Shown piece after piece: positions 1-8,942 of a DNA stretch of 21,418 nt (positions are counted from its first letter, which is position 1; each line of letters starts with the position of its first letter). The DNA is from UBA4923 sp964606165 (GTDB taxonomy: Bacteria > Bacillota > Clostridia > Saccharofermentanales > DTU023): the NCBI GenBank assembly GCA_964606165.1, contig CAZSFQ010000022.1, positions 1 to 21,418 on the forward strand, given 5' to 3'. The notes under the pieces are model-generated. The model saw only the letters and a list, made by a program, of their open reading frames with translations, ran no database searches and was not told the DNA's origin. Position numbers and translations under genes: made by a program.

Positions 1-85
1 CCTGGCATGCCTGTTACCCGTGCGCCAAAGCAACTATGTTACTATACTTGTGTATAAAAATTTCCCTTTAAGGAGGTATGTAATA

Positions 86-1330
86 ATGCCGTACGACCAC
101 GTTAAGGCCGTTGATCCTGATATTTACGAGTCCCTGATGGATGAACTCGGACGTCAGCGTCAGAACCTCGAGCTGATTGCCTCGGAGAACTTCGTCAGCC
201 AGGCTGTATTGGAAGCCATGGGCTCTATCATGACCAACAAATACGCTGAAGGTTATCCGGGAAGACGCTATTATGGCGGCTGTGAATTTGTTGACATTGC
301 CGAGCAGTTGGCCATCGACCGTGTCAAAGAACTTTTCGGGGCGGAACACGCCAATGTCCAGCCGCATTCCGGCGCCTCTGCCAACACGGCGGTTTATTAT
401 GCCATGCTGGAACCCGGGGATACCATCCTCGGCCTGGATCTTGCCCACGGCGGCCACCTGACACACGGCATGAAGATCAACATTTCCGGCAGGTATTATC
501 AGGCAGAAGCCTATCAGGTGGATCCGGTTACGGAACAGATTGACTACGATATTGTCCGTAAGCGTGCCCGTGATTTCAAGCCGAAAATGATCGTGACGGG
601 CGCCAGCGCCTACCCGCGCGCCATCGACTTCAAGCTGTTTCGCGAAATTGCCGATGAAGTCGGAGCGCTCCTGCTCGTCGATATGGCCCATATCGCGGGT
701 CTGATCGCCGCAGGGCTTCATATGAATCCTGTTCCCTACGCTGATTTTGTCACTTCAACTACCCATAAGACGCTCCGGGGCCCCCGCGGAGGCATCATCC
801 TTTGCAAGGAGGAATACCGCCGCAAGATTGACTCAGCGGTTTTCCCGGGACTCCAGGGCGGCCCCCTGATGCATGTCATCGCGGCCAAGGCTGTCGCCTT
901 CAAGGAAGCGCTTGATCCCTCCTTTAATGCTTACCAGGCCCGGGTCGTCGACAATGCCCGTGTACTGGGTGAAGCGCTTGTCGAGCGCGGAATAGAACTG
1001 GTATCGGGAGGCACCGACACCCATCTGCTCCTGCTTAAGTTAAAAAGTGCCGGCGTAACGGGCAAAGAGATGCAGGAACGCCTGGACAGCGTCCATATCA
1101 CGACCAACAAGAACACGGTTCCCTTCGAGACCGAATCGCCCATGGTGACATCCGGACTGCGCATTGGAACGCCTGCCGTCACGACCCGCGGTATGGGTGA
1201 AGCTGAAATGCGTGAAATCGCCGAACTGATCACCAAGGCAGTATTTGAGTTTGAACTGAGCCAGGAGGAGATCCGCAGCCGTGTGGCGGCGCTCTGTGAG
1301 CGATTCCCACTCTACCATGACCTCGTCTGA
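86..1330 (+). CDS. glyA: Serine hydroxymethyltransferase
   Basis: This PLP enzyme interconverts serine and glycine while charging tetrahydrofolate with a one-carbon unit in the cytoplasm. The 414-residue protein matches the usual bacterial length. It shows the N-terminal LELIASENFVS motif (about 28-38), the YAEGYPGRRYYGG region (53-65), VDMAHIAGL (198-206) and the PLP-lysine motif STTHKTLRGPRGG, with the Schiff-base lysine at about 228. The frame is open upstream to position 20, but the ATG at 86 is preferred: it sits 9 bases after a strong AGGAGG (71-76) and gives the normal N-terminus. An AT-rich leader with TATACT at 43-48 could hold a -10 element, but I see no convincing -35. It is the first gene of a same-strand run, and its 3' end overlaps rarA by 14 bases. 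Identification is secure. Confidence 0.97.
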   Translation: MPYDHVKAVDPDIYESLMDELGRQRQNLELIASENFVSQAVLEAMGSIMTNKYAEGYPGRRYYGGCEFVDIAEQLAIDRVKELFGAEHANVQPHSGASANTAVYYAMLEPGDTILGLDLAHGGHLTHGMKINISGRYYQAEAYQVDPVTEQIDYDIVRKRARDFKPKMIVTGASAYPRAIDFKLFREIADEVGALLLVDMAHIAGLIAAGLHMNPVPYADFVTSTTHKTLRGPRGGIILCKEEYRRKIDSAVFPGLQGGPLMHVIAAKAVAFKEALDPSFNAYQARVVDNARVLGEALVERGIELVSGGTDTHLLLLKLKSAGVTGKEMQERLDSVHITTNKNTVPFETESPMVTSGLRIGTPAVTTRGMGEAEMREIAELITKAVFEFELSQEEIRSRVAALCERFPLYHDLV

Positions 1331-2675
1331 CCAGGAAACTGATAGCGGGCGGCGGGAGCCGCTGGCTTACCGCATGATGCCGGTAACGCTGGCCGATTTT
1401 ATCGGCCAGCGCCACATTCTGGCGCAAGGGAAAATGTTGTGGCGGATGATCACGGCAGACAGGCTGTCCTCCATCATTCTCTTTGGCCCGCCGGGGACAG
1501 GTAAAACTTCGCTGGCTCACGTGATTGCCAATACCACCCGCTCCAACTACAGGCAGCTGAACGCGGTGACCTCCGGTGTTGCTGACATCAAGCGTGTGAT
1601 CACCGATACGGAAAATCCGCTCCTGACCCCCAGCGGCCGGACCCTCCTTTTCATTGATGAGATCCACCGCTTCAATAAAGCCCAGCAGGACGCCTTGTTG
1701 CCCTCGGTCGAGAGCGGCCGCTTAATCCTGATCGGGGCAACCACGGAAAATCCCTTTTTCCAGGTTAACAAAGCCCTGATTTCGCGTTCCACTGTTTTTC
1801 AGCTTTATCCTCTGACTGAGGAAGATATCCTTGAGGTCATGAAGCGGGCCCTCGAAGATGAAGAACGAGGCCTTGGCCTGCTTAAGATCAAGATTGACCC
1901 CGCGGCCATGAAGATGATCGCCGGTCTTTCCGGCGGTGACGCCCGGATCGCCTTGAACGGCCTGGAACTTGCCGCCATGACGACTCCTGTCAATGAGAAC
2001 GGCTCCATTACCCTGACCCGGGAGACCATCCTGGATTCCATGCAAAAGAAGACTTCACGCTTCGACGCGACAGGGGAGGAACACTACGATACGGTTTCTG
2101 CCATGATCAAGTCCATGCGGGGAAGTGATCCGGACGCGGCTGTCTTTTACCTGGCCCGGGCACTGGCAGGAGGCGAGGACATCAGTTTCATCGGCCGCCG
2201 CATTACAATCTGCGCTGCCGAAGATGTGGGGCTTGCCAACCCCCAGATTCTTTCTCTGGCGCATGATGCCTGGCAGGCAGCCCTGATGACGGGGATGCCG
2301 GAAGCCCGGATCATTCTCGCGGAGGCGGTAATCGCTGTCGCGACCAGTCCGAAATCAAACCGTGCCTACCAGGCCATTGACAAGGCACTGGCAGAGATTG
2401 ATAGCGGCCGGACGGCCTCCATTCCTTTCCACTTGCGCAATGCGCCGGTCAAAGGCATGGAGGAGCTGGGCTATGGACAGGGTTACCTTTACGATCACGA
2501 CTTCCCGGACGCTATTTCAGGGCAGACTTTTCTTCCTGACGAGTTGGCCGGACGCGTCTATTATGAACCGTCAGAATACGGTTACGAGTCTAAAATAGCC
2601 GAATGGATGAAGAAGGTCAGGGAAATCAGGCGCGGCCGAAAAGACAGCTCCGATCCGGACGGCCGCGATAAGTGA
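1317..2675 (+). CDS. rarA: Replication-associated recombination protein A (RarA/MgsA AAA+ ATPase)
   Basis: RarA is a clamp-loader-like AAA+ ATPase that acts at stalled replication forks. The 452-residue protein has the family N-terminus PLAYRMMPVTLADFIGQ, Walker A GPPGTGKTS (57-65), Walker B LLFIDEIHRF (DE at about 114-115), sensor 1 LIGATTENP, and the ISRSTVF stretch carrying the arginine finger. The C-terminal half has AAEDVGLANPQ, typical of the RarA/WRNIP1 tetramerisation region. The frame is open from a GTG at 1281, but the ATG at 1317 gives the expected short leader before the conserved part. No strong Shine-Dalgarno precedes it, and the start lies inside the end of glyA, which suggests translational coupling. 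Confidence 0.93.
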   Translation: MTSSDQETDSGRREPLAYRMMPVTLADFIGQRHILAQGKMLWRMITADRLSSIILFGPPGTGKTSLAHVIANTTRSNYRQLNAVTSGVADIKRVITDTENPLLTPSGRTLLFIDEIHRFNKAQQDALLPSVESGRLILIGATTENPFFQVNKALISRSTVFQLYPLTEEDILEVMKRALEDEERGLGLLKIKIDPAAMKMIAGLSGGDARIALNGLELAAMTTPVNENGSITLTRETILDSMQKKTSRFDATGEEHYDTVSAMIKSMRGSDPDAAVFYLARALAGGEDISFIGRRITICAAEDVGLANPQILSLAHDAWQAALMTGMPEARIILAEAVIAVATSPKSNRAYQAIDKALAEIDSGRTASIPFHLRNAPVKGMEELGYGQGYLYDHDFPDAISGQTFLPDELAGRVYYEPSEYGYESKIAEWMKKVREIRRGRKDSSDPDGRDK

Positions 2676-2696
2676 GTTCAAAGGGAGGAGAAGGCT

Positions 2697-3980
2697 TTGG
2701 ATAAGACTTTGGAACAGCGGATACAGGAAGCCCCGAAACTGCCTCGTGTTTATTTCGATCACGCCGCGACCACGGCGCCCCGGCAGGAAGTGACCGACCT
2801 TCTTTTGTCTGTTTTGCGTGACAATTACGGGAACCCGTCATCTTTTTACAGAGAGGGACATCAGGCAGCCCGGATACTGGAGGAGGCGCGGGCATCCATC
2901 GCAGGAGGTCTTGGTGTTCTGCCTGAAGAAATATTTTTCACTTCCTGCGGCACGGAGTCGGACAACTGGGCCATCAAAGGTGCCGCGCGCGCGAGGCAGG
3001 GGAGGGGACGCCACCTGATCACATCAACCATCGAGCATCACGCGGTATTGCACACAATGGAGGCACTTGAAAAGGAAGGCTTTGAGGTCACCTATCTGGA
3101 AGTGGACGACCAGGGACTGGTTGATCCCAAGGCTGTTCAGGCCGCAATCCGCCCGGACACAATCCTTGTTTCCATCATGATGGCCAACAACGAAATAGGA
3201 ACCCTTGAGCCGGTCGGGGAAATCGGTGCCATTTGCCGCAAAGCCAATGTCATTTTCCACTCCGACGCGGTCCAGGCGCTGGGAGCCCTGCCGGTAAAAC
3301 CGCGCCAATTGAATTGCGACCTCATGTCTTTTTCCGGCCATAAACTTTACGCGCCCAAGGGCATCGGTCTGTTGTACAAGCGCAAAGGGCTTCGGATTGA
3401 ACGCCTGCTGGATGGCGGCGCCCAGGAACGGCGCCAGCGCGGAGGGACTGAAAATGTCGCCTGCGCCGCTGCCCTTGCCAAAGCCTTTGAGCTTTCCCTG
3501 ATCGGGATGGAAAGCGAATCAAAAAGGCAGATCGCGCTTCGTGACCGCCTGATCAAGGCTGTCATCGAAAGCGTGCCCCACACGAAATTAAACGGGCATC
3601 CTGAAAAAAGATTGCCCAATAATGCTAATTTTTCCTTTGAGTTTATCGAAGGGGAGTCCATTCTCCTCTTGCTGGACTCGCTGGGCTACGCCTGTTCAAG
3701 CGGATCAGCCTGCACCTCCGCCTCCCTGGATCCCTCCCACGTGCTCCTTGCCATCGGCATGCCGGCTGAGATCGCGCACGGTTCACTTCGTGTCACCATC
3801 GGCAGGGTGACAGGGGAGGAGGAGATTGACCGCTTTCTTGTCGATATCCCGCTGGTCATCGAGCGGTTAAGGGAGATGTCACCCCTCTACGCCGACTATA
3901 ATAAAGGAAAACTAAAAGCCCTGATTCCTCCCCAGGGGGGTGTGGATGTTAAAATAAGGGACGGTTACGGGCTGGACTAA
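2697..3980 (+). CDS. Cysteine desulfurase, NifS/IscS type
   Basis: This PLP enzyme removes sulfur from cysteine as an enzyme-bound persulfide for Fe-S cluster and thio-cofactor assembly. Visible motifs in the 427-residue protein are YFDHAATT (19-26), EHHAV with the PLP-stacking histidine (about 114), MANNEIGTLEP (162-172), SFSGHKLYAPKG with the PLP lysine at about 216, and YACSSGSACTS with the likely catalytic cysteine at about 339 (a second cysteine is at 333). The start is TTG, 8 bases after GGGAGG (2683-2688), and no better ATG lies nearby. The IscU-type scaffold gene follows 27 bases downstream, so the two are probably co-expressed partners. Whether it is orthologous to NifS or IscS cannot be settled, so no symbol is given. 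Confidence 0.94.
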   Translation: MDKTLEQRIQEAPKLPRVYFDHAATTAPRQEVTDLLLSVLRDNYGNPSSFYREGHQAARILEEARASIAGGLGVLPEEIFFTSCGTESDNWAIKGAARARQGRGRHLITSTIEHHAVLHTMEALEKEGFEVTYLEVDDQGLVDPKAVQAAIRPDTILVSIMMANNEIGTLEPVGEIGAICRKANVIFHSDAVQALGALPVKPRQLNCDLMSFSGHKLYAPKGIGLLYKRKGLRIERLLDGGAQERRQRGGTENVACAAALAKAFELSLIGMESESKRQIALRDRLIKAVIESVPHTKLNGHPEKRLPNNANFSFEFIEGESILLLLDSLGYACSSGSACTSASLDPSHVLLAIGMPAEIAHGSLRVTIGRVTGEEEIDRFLVDIPLVIERLREMSPLYADYNKGKLKALIPPQGGVDVKIRDGYGLD

Positions 3981-4007
3981 GCAGAGAAGCGGCCCGGGGA
4001 GGTCTGG

Positions 4008-4436
4008 ATGGAATACAGTGAAAAGGTTCTGGATCATTTCATGAAACCGCGCAATATGGGGGAAATCCCAGACGCCGACGCGTCGGGAACCGTCGGAAAC
4101 CCCATCTGCGGCGATATTATGAAGATGGATCTGAAAATAGAAAACAATATAATTGTCGACGCCAAGTTCAAGACATTCGGCTGTGGTTCCGCCATTGCCA
4201 CATCGAGTATGGCAACGGAACTGATCATAGGCAAGACAACGGACGAAGCCCTCGATATCACCAACCAGGCGGTTGCGGAAGCTCTCGACGGCTTGCCGAA
4301 AGTGAAGATGCACTGCTCGGTTCTGGCCGAGCAGGCCGTGAAAAAGGCGCTTGAACAGTATTATCTCAATCACGATATGATGACAGCTGAGCGTCAGGCC
4401 AAGTTCAAGATACTTGACCATAACGGGCACGACTAG
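4008..4436 (+). CDS. Fe-S cluster assembly scaffold, IscU/NifU N-terminal type
   Basis: This is the scaffold on which [2Fe-2S] clusters are built from desulfurase-derived sulfur. The 142-residue protein is a single NifU-N domain. It has the three ligand cysteines at 34 (NPICGD), 59 (FGCGSA) and 103 (KMHCSVLAE), with the conserved Asp two residues after the first. It begins MEYSEKVLDHFMKPRNMG, a hallmark of the family. GGAGG (3998-4002) lies 5 bases before the ATG. It lacks the extra ferredoxin-like and NfuA domains of full-length NifU. It follows the cysteine desulfurase directly. mnmA, often the next gene in Bacillota, is not present here. The names nifU and iscU are both used for such proteins. 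Confidence 0.94.
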   Translation: MEYSEKVLDHFMKPRNMGEIPDADASGTVGNPICGDIMKMDLKIENNIIVDAKFKTFGCGSAIATSSMATELIIGKTTDEALDITNQAVAEALDGLPKVKMHCSVLAEQAVKKALEQYYLNHDMMTAERQAKFKILDHNGHD

Positions 4437-4462
4437 AATTTTCGAAGGATGAAAGGAATATC

Positions 4463-5911
4463 ATGAGCAAACTGGATGAAAAGAAAAAGGACGAGGTCGA
4501 AAAGCTGCGCAAGAAGTTGACCTTTTCATTTAAGAATCTTTGGGATCCTGAAAATGAGAAGGAAATGAAAGCTGTCATGGCTTTTTGTGAAGACTACAAA
4601 GAAGCCCTCGACCAGGGAAAGACAGAACGCGAATTCGTAGACTTGGCTGTCGGGCTCTTGCGGTCGGAAGGCTACCGTGAGTATAAGACAGACCAACCCC
4701 TGAAGGCGGGCGACCGGGTCTATGAGACTGTGCACGGCAAGGGAATTGTGGCAGCCGTCATTGGAACAGCCGATCCTCTCCTGGGTTTCAACCTGGTCGG
4801 CGCCCATGTCGATTCACCCAGGCTGGACCTGAAACCCAACCCCTTGTACGAGTCGGATGACCTGGCCCTGCTCAAAACCCATTACTACGGCGGTGTCAAG
4901 AAATACCAGTGGGCGGCAACACCCCTGGCCCTGCACGGGGTGGTGATTACAAAAGAAGGGGAGACCATCAAGCTCTCCATTGGCGAAGAAGCGGATGACC
5001 CGGTCTTCACCATCACTGATTTGCTGCCTCACCTGGGCGCGGACCAGATGAAGAAGACCGCGTCGGAAGTCATCGAAGGAGAGGAATTGAATGTGCTTGC
5101 GGGCAGCATTCCGCTTCCTGGAGGCGACGAGATCAAGGAGCGCTTCAAGCTAGGTGTTTTGAATCTTCTATTTGACCGCTACGGTTTCACTGAGCGCGAT
5201 CTGGTTACGGCTGAAATAGAAATCGTGCCGGCCACCAAAGCGCGCTGCGTCGGTTTCGACCGGTCCATGATCGGCGGTTACGGCCAGGACGACCGCGTTT
5301 GTGCCTACACGGCCCTGCGCGCCCTGATCGACGCCAGGACGCCTTTGAAACGCACCGGCATGGTAATCCTCTACGACAAGGAGGAGACCGGTTCAGGCGG
5401 CATCACAGGCGCCCGGTCACAGCTTTTTCCCTCTATCCAGCGCCGCATGGTCCGCTCCATCCTGGGGCGTGAACCGTCTGCCATCGAGCTGCAGGACCAG
5501 ATTGAGAAGTCAGCCATGCTGTCTTCTGACGTGGCCAACGCCTACGACCCCACCTTCTGTTCCGTTTCCGATCCCAAAAACAACGCCTATGCCGGCCGCG
5601 GGATTGCCTTTTTCAAGTACACGGGTGCCCGGGGCAAGGGCGGTACTTCGGACGCCAATGCCGAATACTTCAATGAGGTAACACGGCTGATGGAAGAACA
5701 TGATGTACCCTGGCAGACAGGTGAGCTGGGGAAAGTGGACCAGGGCGGCGGCGGGACGGTCGCCATCTACCAGGCCGATCTGGGAATCTCAGTCATCGAC
5801 TGCGGTGTTCCTGTGCTTTCCATGCACTCCTGTTTTGAGATCACCAGCAAGATCGATGTTTACAAGACCTACGAGGCCTATAAGGTCTTCCTGGAGAATA
5901 TGAGAAACTGA
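4463..5911 (+). CDS. M18 family zinc aminopeptidase
   Basis: This is a cytoplasmic metallo-aminopeptidase of family M18 (aspartyl aminopeptidase / aminopeptidase I type). The 482-residue protein carries the expected metal-site pieces in order: LVGAHVDSPRLDLKP (His about 115, Asp about 117), GGYGQDDRVCAYTAL (bridging Asp about 276-277), YDKEETGSGG (Glu 307-308), and near the C-terminus VLSMHSCFEI (His about 455). The N-terminus is rich in Lys and Glu and looks soluble, and there is no signal peptide. It starts 26 bases after the scaffold gene with a moderate GGAT/AAAGGA leader. Substrate preference (acidic or neutral residues) cannot be read from the sequence. No functional link to its neighbours is evident beyond co-orientation. 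Confidence 0.93.
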   Translation: MSKLDEKKKDEVEKLRKKLTFSFKNLWDPENEKEMKAVMAFCEDYKEALDQGKTEREFVDLAVGLLRSEGYREYKTDQPLKAGDRVYETVHGKGIVAAVIGTADPLLGFNLVGAHVDSPRLDLKPNPLYESDDLALLKTHYYGGVKKYQWAATPLALHGVVITKEGETIKLSIGEEADDPVFTITDLLPHLGADQMKKTASEVIEGEELNVLAGSIPLPGGDEIKERFKLGVLNLLFDRYGFTERDLVTAEIEIVPATKARCVGFDRSMIGGYGQDDRVCAYTALRALIDARTPLKRTGMVILYDKEETGSGGITGARSQLFPSIQRRMVRSILGREPSAIELQDQIEKSAMLSSDVANAYDPTFCSVSDPKNNAYAGRGIAFFKYTGARGKGGTSDANAEYFNEVTRLMEEHDVPWQTGELGKVDQGGGGTVAIYQADLGISVIDCGVPVLSMHSCFEITSKIDVYKTYEAYKVFLENMRN

Positions 5912-5928
5912 AAAATTGGAGAACCCCT

Positions 5929-7803
5929 TTGCCTGAGCCAGCGGAAAAGAATCACTTCGGCTGGCTCAGGCTTTTTTCAGTTAGAAGCCGCAAAGGACAC
6001 CGGATCTTGGATTATAAATACCCACTGCACCCTTATCATGAGATCAGAGATTTAAAGGATATGCTGGAGCAATCCCTTGCTGCATTTTCGGATCATAATG
6101 CTTTTTTGACAAAACCCCAACGCGGGCAAGCCTATTTTCCGGTCAGCTATAGACAGTTTCATGAAGATGTGGAAAGTCTGGCCACCAGCATGCTGGAACT
6201 CGGGCTTGGAGGTGACAGCCGGCTGGCCATCGTGGCAGAGACCCGCTATGAATGGTATGTGTCCTATCTGGCCGGCATCAACAGCGGGATCATCATGGTC
6301 CCCATCGACAATGAGCTGCAGGCGGATGAACTCCTGAGCCTTTTCAACCGCTCCCGCTGCCATGCCATCATCTATTCGCCCCGCTTTGCGGACCGGGTGG
6401 AGAATGTGGCGCCATCTGTCCCCACCCTTGAACACCTGATCCTGATCAACGACCTGGCCTTTGCCGCGGGAAAAACAAAAGAGGACGATAACCGGGAGAT
6501 CACCGGCAGGCCGGGGCAGCTGATCCTGGAAGGAGGGAGGGCCGTCCCCCTTCTTCTTTGGAATGACCTCCTGCGCCAGGGCCGACAGCTTGTGGCCCAA
6601 GGCGATCAAAGATACCTTCAAATGGAGATTGATCCGGACAAGCTGGCAGCCCTGCTCTTCACCTCCGGCACAACGGATAAATCCAAGTGTGTCATGCACA
6701 GTCACAAGACCATCTGCGCCAACATTATGGGGATGGGCCAGCTTCTTTTTATTGGGATCAAACACGACGACACCCTCCTGTCTGTCCTGCCCCTCAACCA
6801 TACTTATGAATGCACCTGCGGCTTCCTCTATCAGATTTATAAAGGGGACACCATAGCCCAGGCAGAGGGCTTGCGCTATATCACCCGGAACCTGAAGGAA
6901 TCGCAGGCCAGCTGTATTCTCTGTGTTCCGCTCCTGCTGGAATCCATGCACCGGATCATCTGGCGAAATATCCGGAAACAGGGCAAGGAAAAGCTGACCC
7001 TCCGCATGATGGCCATTTCACGCGGTCTGAAAATAATGGGCATCGATCTTCGCAGGACCCTCTTCAAGGCCATCCACCAAAGCCTGGGCGGCCGGATGCG
7101 GACCTTTATTTCCGGCGGCGCCGCCATCAACCCCCAGATCTTGAAAGATTTCCATGACTGGGGTTTTGTCGCCGTTCAGGGTTATGGCCTGACGGAGTTC
7201 GCCCCCATATTGGCCCTGAACCGCGAGAAACATTTCCGCCATGATTCGGCCGGCCTGCCCTTGCCTGAAAACAGGATCCGCGTCCTTGATCCTGATGAAA
7301 ACGGAGTGGGAGAAATCCTGGGTTCGGGTCCCAATTTGATGCTGGGCTACTATGAGGATCCAGGGCTGACAGAAGAAGCCATCGTGGACGGCTGGTACCA
7401 TACGGGGGATATGGGCTGTATCACCGAAGAGGGTTTTCTGATTATCACAGGCCGGAAGAAGAATACCATCATCACAAAGAACGGGAAGAATATCTTTCCC
7501 GAGGAGCTGGAAGCGGTCTTGAACCGGAACCCCGAGATCACGGAAAGCGTGGTCTACGCTGAAACAAATGACAGAGGCGATGCCATCCTCACGGTTGAGA
7601 TCTTCCCCGACAGGGAAGAAGTCCAGGAACGTCTGGGCAAGGACCTTGAGGATGAAGCCATCCTGGGACTGATGAAGGAGCTGGTCGGGAATCTCAACGA
7701 ACAGATTCCAGCTTACCAGGGAATCCGCCAGGTCAAGATCCGGGATCAGGAATTCCCAAAAAACACATCACGAAAGATCCTCAGGGATTACAGCAGAAAA
7801 TAA
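5929..7803 (+). CDS. AMP-forming acyl-CoA synthetase (long-chain fatty acid-CoA ligase type)
   Basis: This ANL-superfamily enzyme activates a carboxylate, probably a fatty acid, to an acyl-adenylate and then usually to acyl-CoA. The 624-residue protein has all core motifs: ATP loop FTSGTTDKSKCVMHSHK (about 244-260), VQGYGLTEFAP (about 414-424), WYHTGDMG (about 487-494), ITGRKKNTIITKNGKNIFP (hinge region), and a C-terminal PKNTSRKILR with the catalytic lysine at about 616. The loop departs from the textbook SGTTGxPKGV at two glycines. The start is TTG, about 6 bases after GGAGAA (5918-5923); an ATG at 6061 would remove family sequence. No membrane segment is evident. It ends the + strand run and faces the xer gene tail to tail, with no clear terminator in the 45-base gap. 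Confidence 0.9.
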   Translation: MPEPAEKNHFGWLRLFSVRSRKGHRILDYKYPLHPYHEIRDLKDMLEQSLAAFSDHNAFLTKPQRGQAYFPVSYRQFHEDVESLATSMLELGLGGDSRLAIVAETRYEWYVSYLAGINSGIIMVPIDNELQADELLSLFNRSRCHAIIYSPRFADRVENVAPSVPTLEHLILINDLAFAAGKTKEDDNREITGRPGQLILEGGRAVPLLLWNDLLRQGRQLVAQGDQRYLQMEIDPDKLAALLFTSGTTDKSKCVMHSHKTICANIMGMGQLLFIGIKHDDTLLSVLPLNHTYECTCGFLYQIYKGDTIAQAEGLRYITRNLKESQASCILCVPLLLESMHRIIWRNIRKQGKEKLTLRMMAISRGLKIMGIDLRRTLFKAIHQSLGGRMRTFISGGAAINPQILKDFHDWGFVAVQGYGLTEFAPILALNREKHFRHDSAGLPLPENRIRVLDPDENGVGEILGSGPNLMLGYYEDPGLTEEAIVDGWYHTGDMGCITEEGFLIITGRKKNTIITKNGKNIFPEELEAVLNRNPEITESVVYAETNDRGDAILTVEIFPDREEVQERLGKDLEDEAILGLMKELVGNLNEQIPAYQGIRQVKIRDQEFPKNTSRKILRDYSRK

Positions 7804-7848
7804 TCAAAAATAATTATCCAAATGAGAGTCGGTGAAGAAAAAGGCAGC

Positions 7849-8859
7849 TTACCCGTCTTTTGTTTCCCTTTTATCTATACGCTCCAGGTTCAATGGATTC
7901 TGTTCCACCGCTTCATGGAGGGCCCGCTGGTCAATATGGGTGTAGATTTCAGTTGTAGCCACCGACGAATGCCCCAAAAGCGCCTGCAGGCTCCGGATAT
8001 CCACTTCACCGTACTGGTACATGAGGGTGGCGGCCGTGTGCCTCAGCTTATGTGTCGAGTAGCGCTCGGGATCCAGGCCGGCCGACAGGATGTATTTCTT
8101 GATGATATTTTGAACAGCCCGCGGCGTCACGCGCTTGCCGATCCTGGAGATGAAAAGGGCGTCTTTGTCGTGGCTGACCGGCGTGATCCTGTCGGGAAGG
8201 TAATCTTCCATGGACTTGATACAGGCGCTGTTCAGATAGATGGTACGCTCCTTGTTGCCTTTGCCGATGACTGTCAGGGTATCGCCGCGCCAGGAGGACA
8301 GATCAATGCCACATAACTCGGACAAACGCAGGCCGCAGTTCAAAAAGAGAGTCAGGATGCAGTAATCACGGGTCGAAAAGCGCGATTCTTCTTTGGACGC
8401 CGCGAACAGGAGTTCACGGCTCTCCTCAAGTGAGAGGTGGCGGGGCAGTCTTTTTGCCTGCTTGGGTGACTCCAGGTTGGCAGCGACATTTTCAGAAAGA
8501 ACATGGGCCTTGGAGGCCAGGTAATCAAAGAAGGTGCGAAGGGACGATGTCCGCCGCGCCCTGGTTGAAGGCGCTGTCTTCCTGGTAGCCGCCAGCCAGG
8601 TTATGTAGGCGTATAAATCAGACAATTGAAGCGACCTTAAAAAAGAATCATCTACAATGGAGATATCGATGTCATCCCAGCCCTCATCTTCCGGCTGCAG
8701 GCTGCGATTATCGGCGATGAGAAAACGGAAAAAGAGGACCAGGTCATAACGGTACTGGCGAACCGTACCTTCCGAGCGCTCCAGGATTGCCTGGATGTAG
8801 CCCAGAAACTCTTCCAAACGCGGGAAGCTGTCGATGCGTTGATCCTTGGCAATGCTCAT
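7849..8859 (-). CDS. Tyrosine recombinase, XerC/XerD-like
   Basis: This is a site-specific recombinase of the phage-integrase superfamily. The 336-residue protein has an N-terminal SAM-like core-binding domain (about 10-120) and a C-terminal catalytic domain. All six catalytic positions are present: Arg 178 (GLRLSEL), Lys 200 (GKGNKER), His 270 and Arg 273 (HKLRHTAATL), His 297 (LLGHSSVATT) and the nucleophile Tyr 306 (TEIYTH). Length and motifs fit the Xer group that resolves chromosome dimers at dif rather than phage integrases. The ATG follows AAGGA by 3 bases. It stands alone among unrelated genes, with no tRNA, excisionase or phage genes beside it. A dif-like palindrome lies 2.3 kb away at 11124-11155. 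XerC, XerD and single-recombinase forms cannot be separated by eye. Confidence 0.9.
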   Translation of the reverse strand: MSIAKDQRIDSFPRLEEFLGYIQAILERSEGTVRQYRYDLVLFFRFLIADNRSLQPEDEGWDDIDISIVDDSFLRSLQLSDLYAYITWLAATRKTAPSTRARRTSSLRTFFDYLASKAHVLSENVAANLESPKQAKRLPRHLSLEESRELLFAASKEESRFSTRDYCILTLFLNCGLRLSELCGIDLSSWRGDTLTVIGKGNKERTIYLNSACIKSMEDYLPDRITPVSHDKDALFISRIGKRVTPRAVQNIIKKYILSAGLDPERYSTHKLRHTAATLMYQYGEVDIRSLQALLGHSSVATTEIYTHIDQRALHEAVEQNPLNLERIDKRETKDG

Positions 8860-8889
8860 TGTCCTTATCTTATCACGCGCCTGTATAAT
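8859..8889 (+). promoter_or_regulatory. Weak candidate promoter upstream of the asd remnant
   Basis: A perfect TATAAT hexamer lies at 8884-8889. The best -35 match is TTGTCC at 8859-8864, with a long 19-base spacer, so the assignment is tentative. It would transcribe toward the asd remnant and the MurE-like gene, whose leader also keeps an intact AGGAGG (8929-8934). The -35 overlaps the start codon of the divergent xer gene. Confidence 0.3.
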
Positions 8890-8942
8890 TGATATACTTG
8901 CGCTGTAGCTTGAAAAGGGGCCGGGGAGAGGAGGCCATCCAA

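Noticed and set aside
6052..6951. A 299-codon open frame on the - strand
   Set aside because: It is antisense to the acyl-CoA synthetase, whose motifs are continuous across the same bases; no family features are seen in the antisense product.
7804..7848. Terminator between the acyl-CoA synthetase and xer
   Set aside because: I could not find a stem followed by a T-run on either strand in the 45-base gap.
7849..8859. Phage or integrative-element integrase
   Set aside because: Length and motifs fit Xer, and no excisionase, phage, conjugation or att-flanked tRNA lies beside it; the tRNA-Pro is 12.5 kb away.
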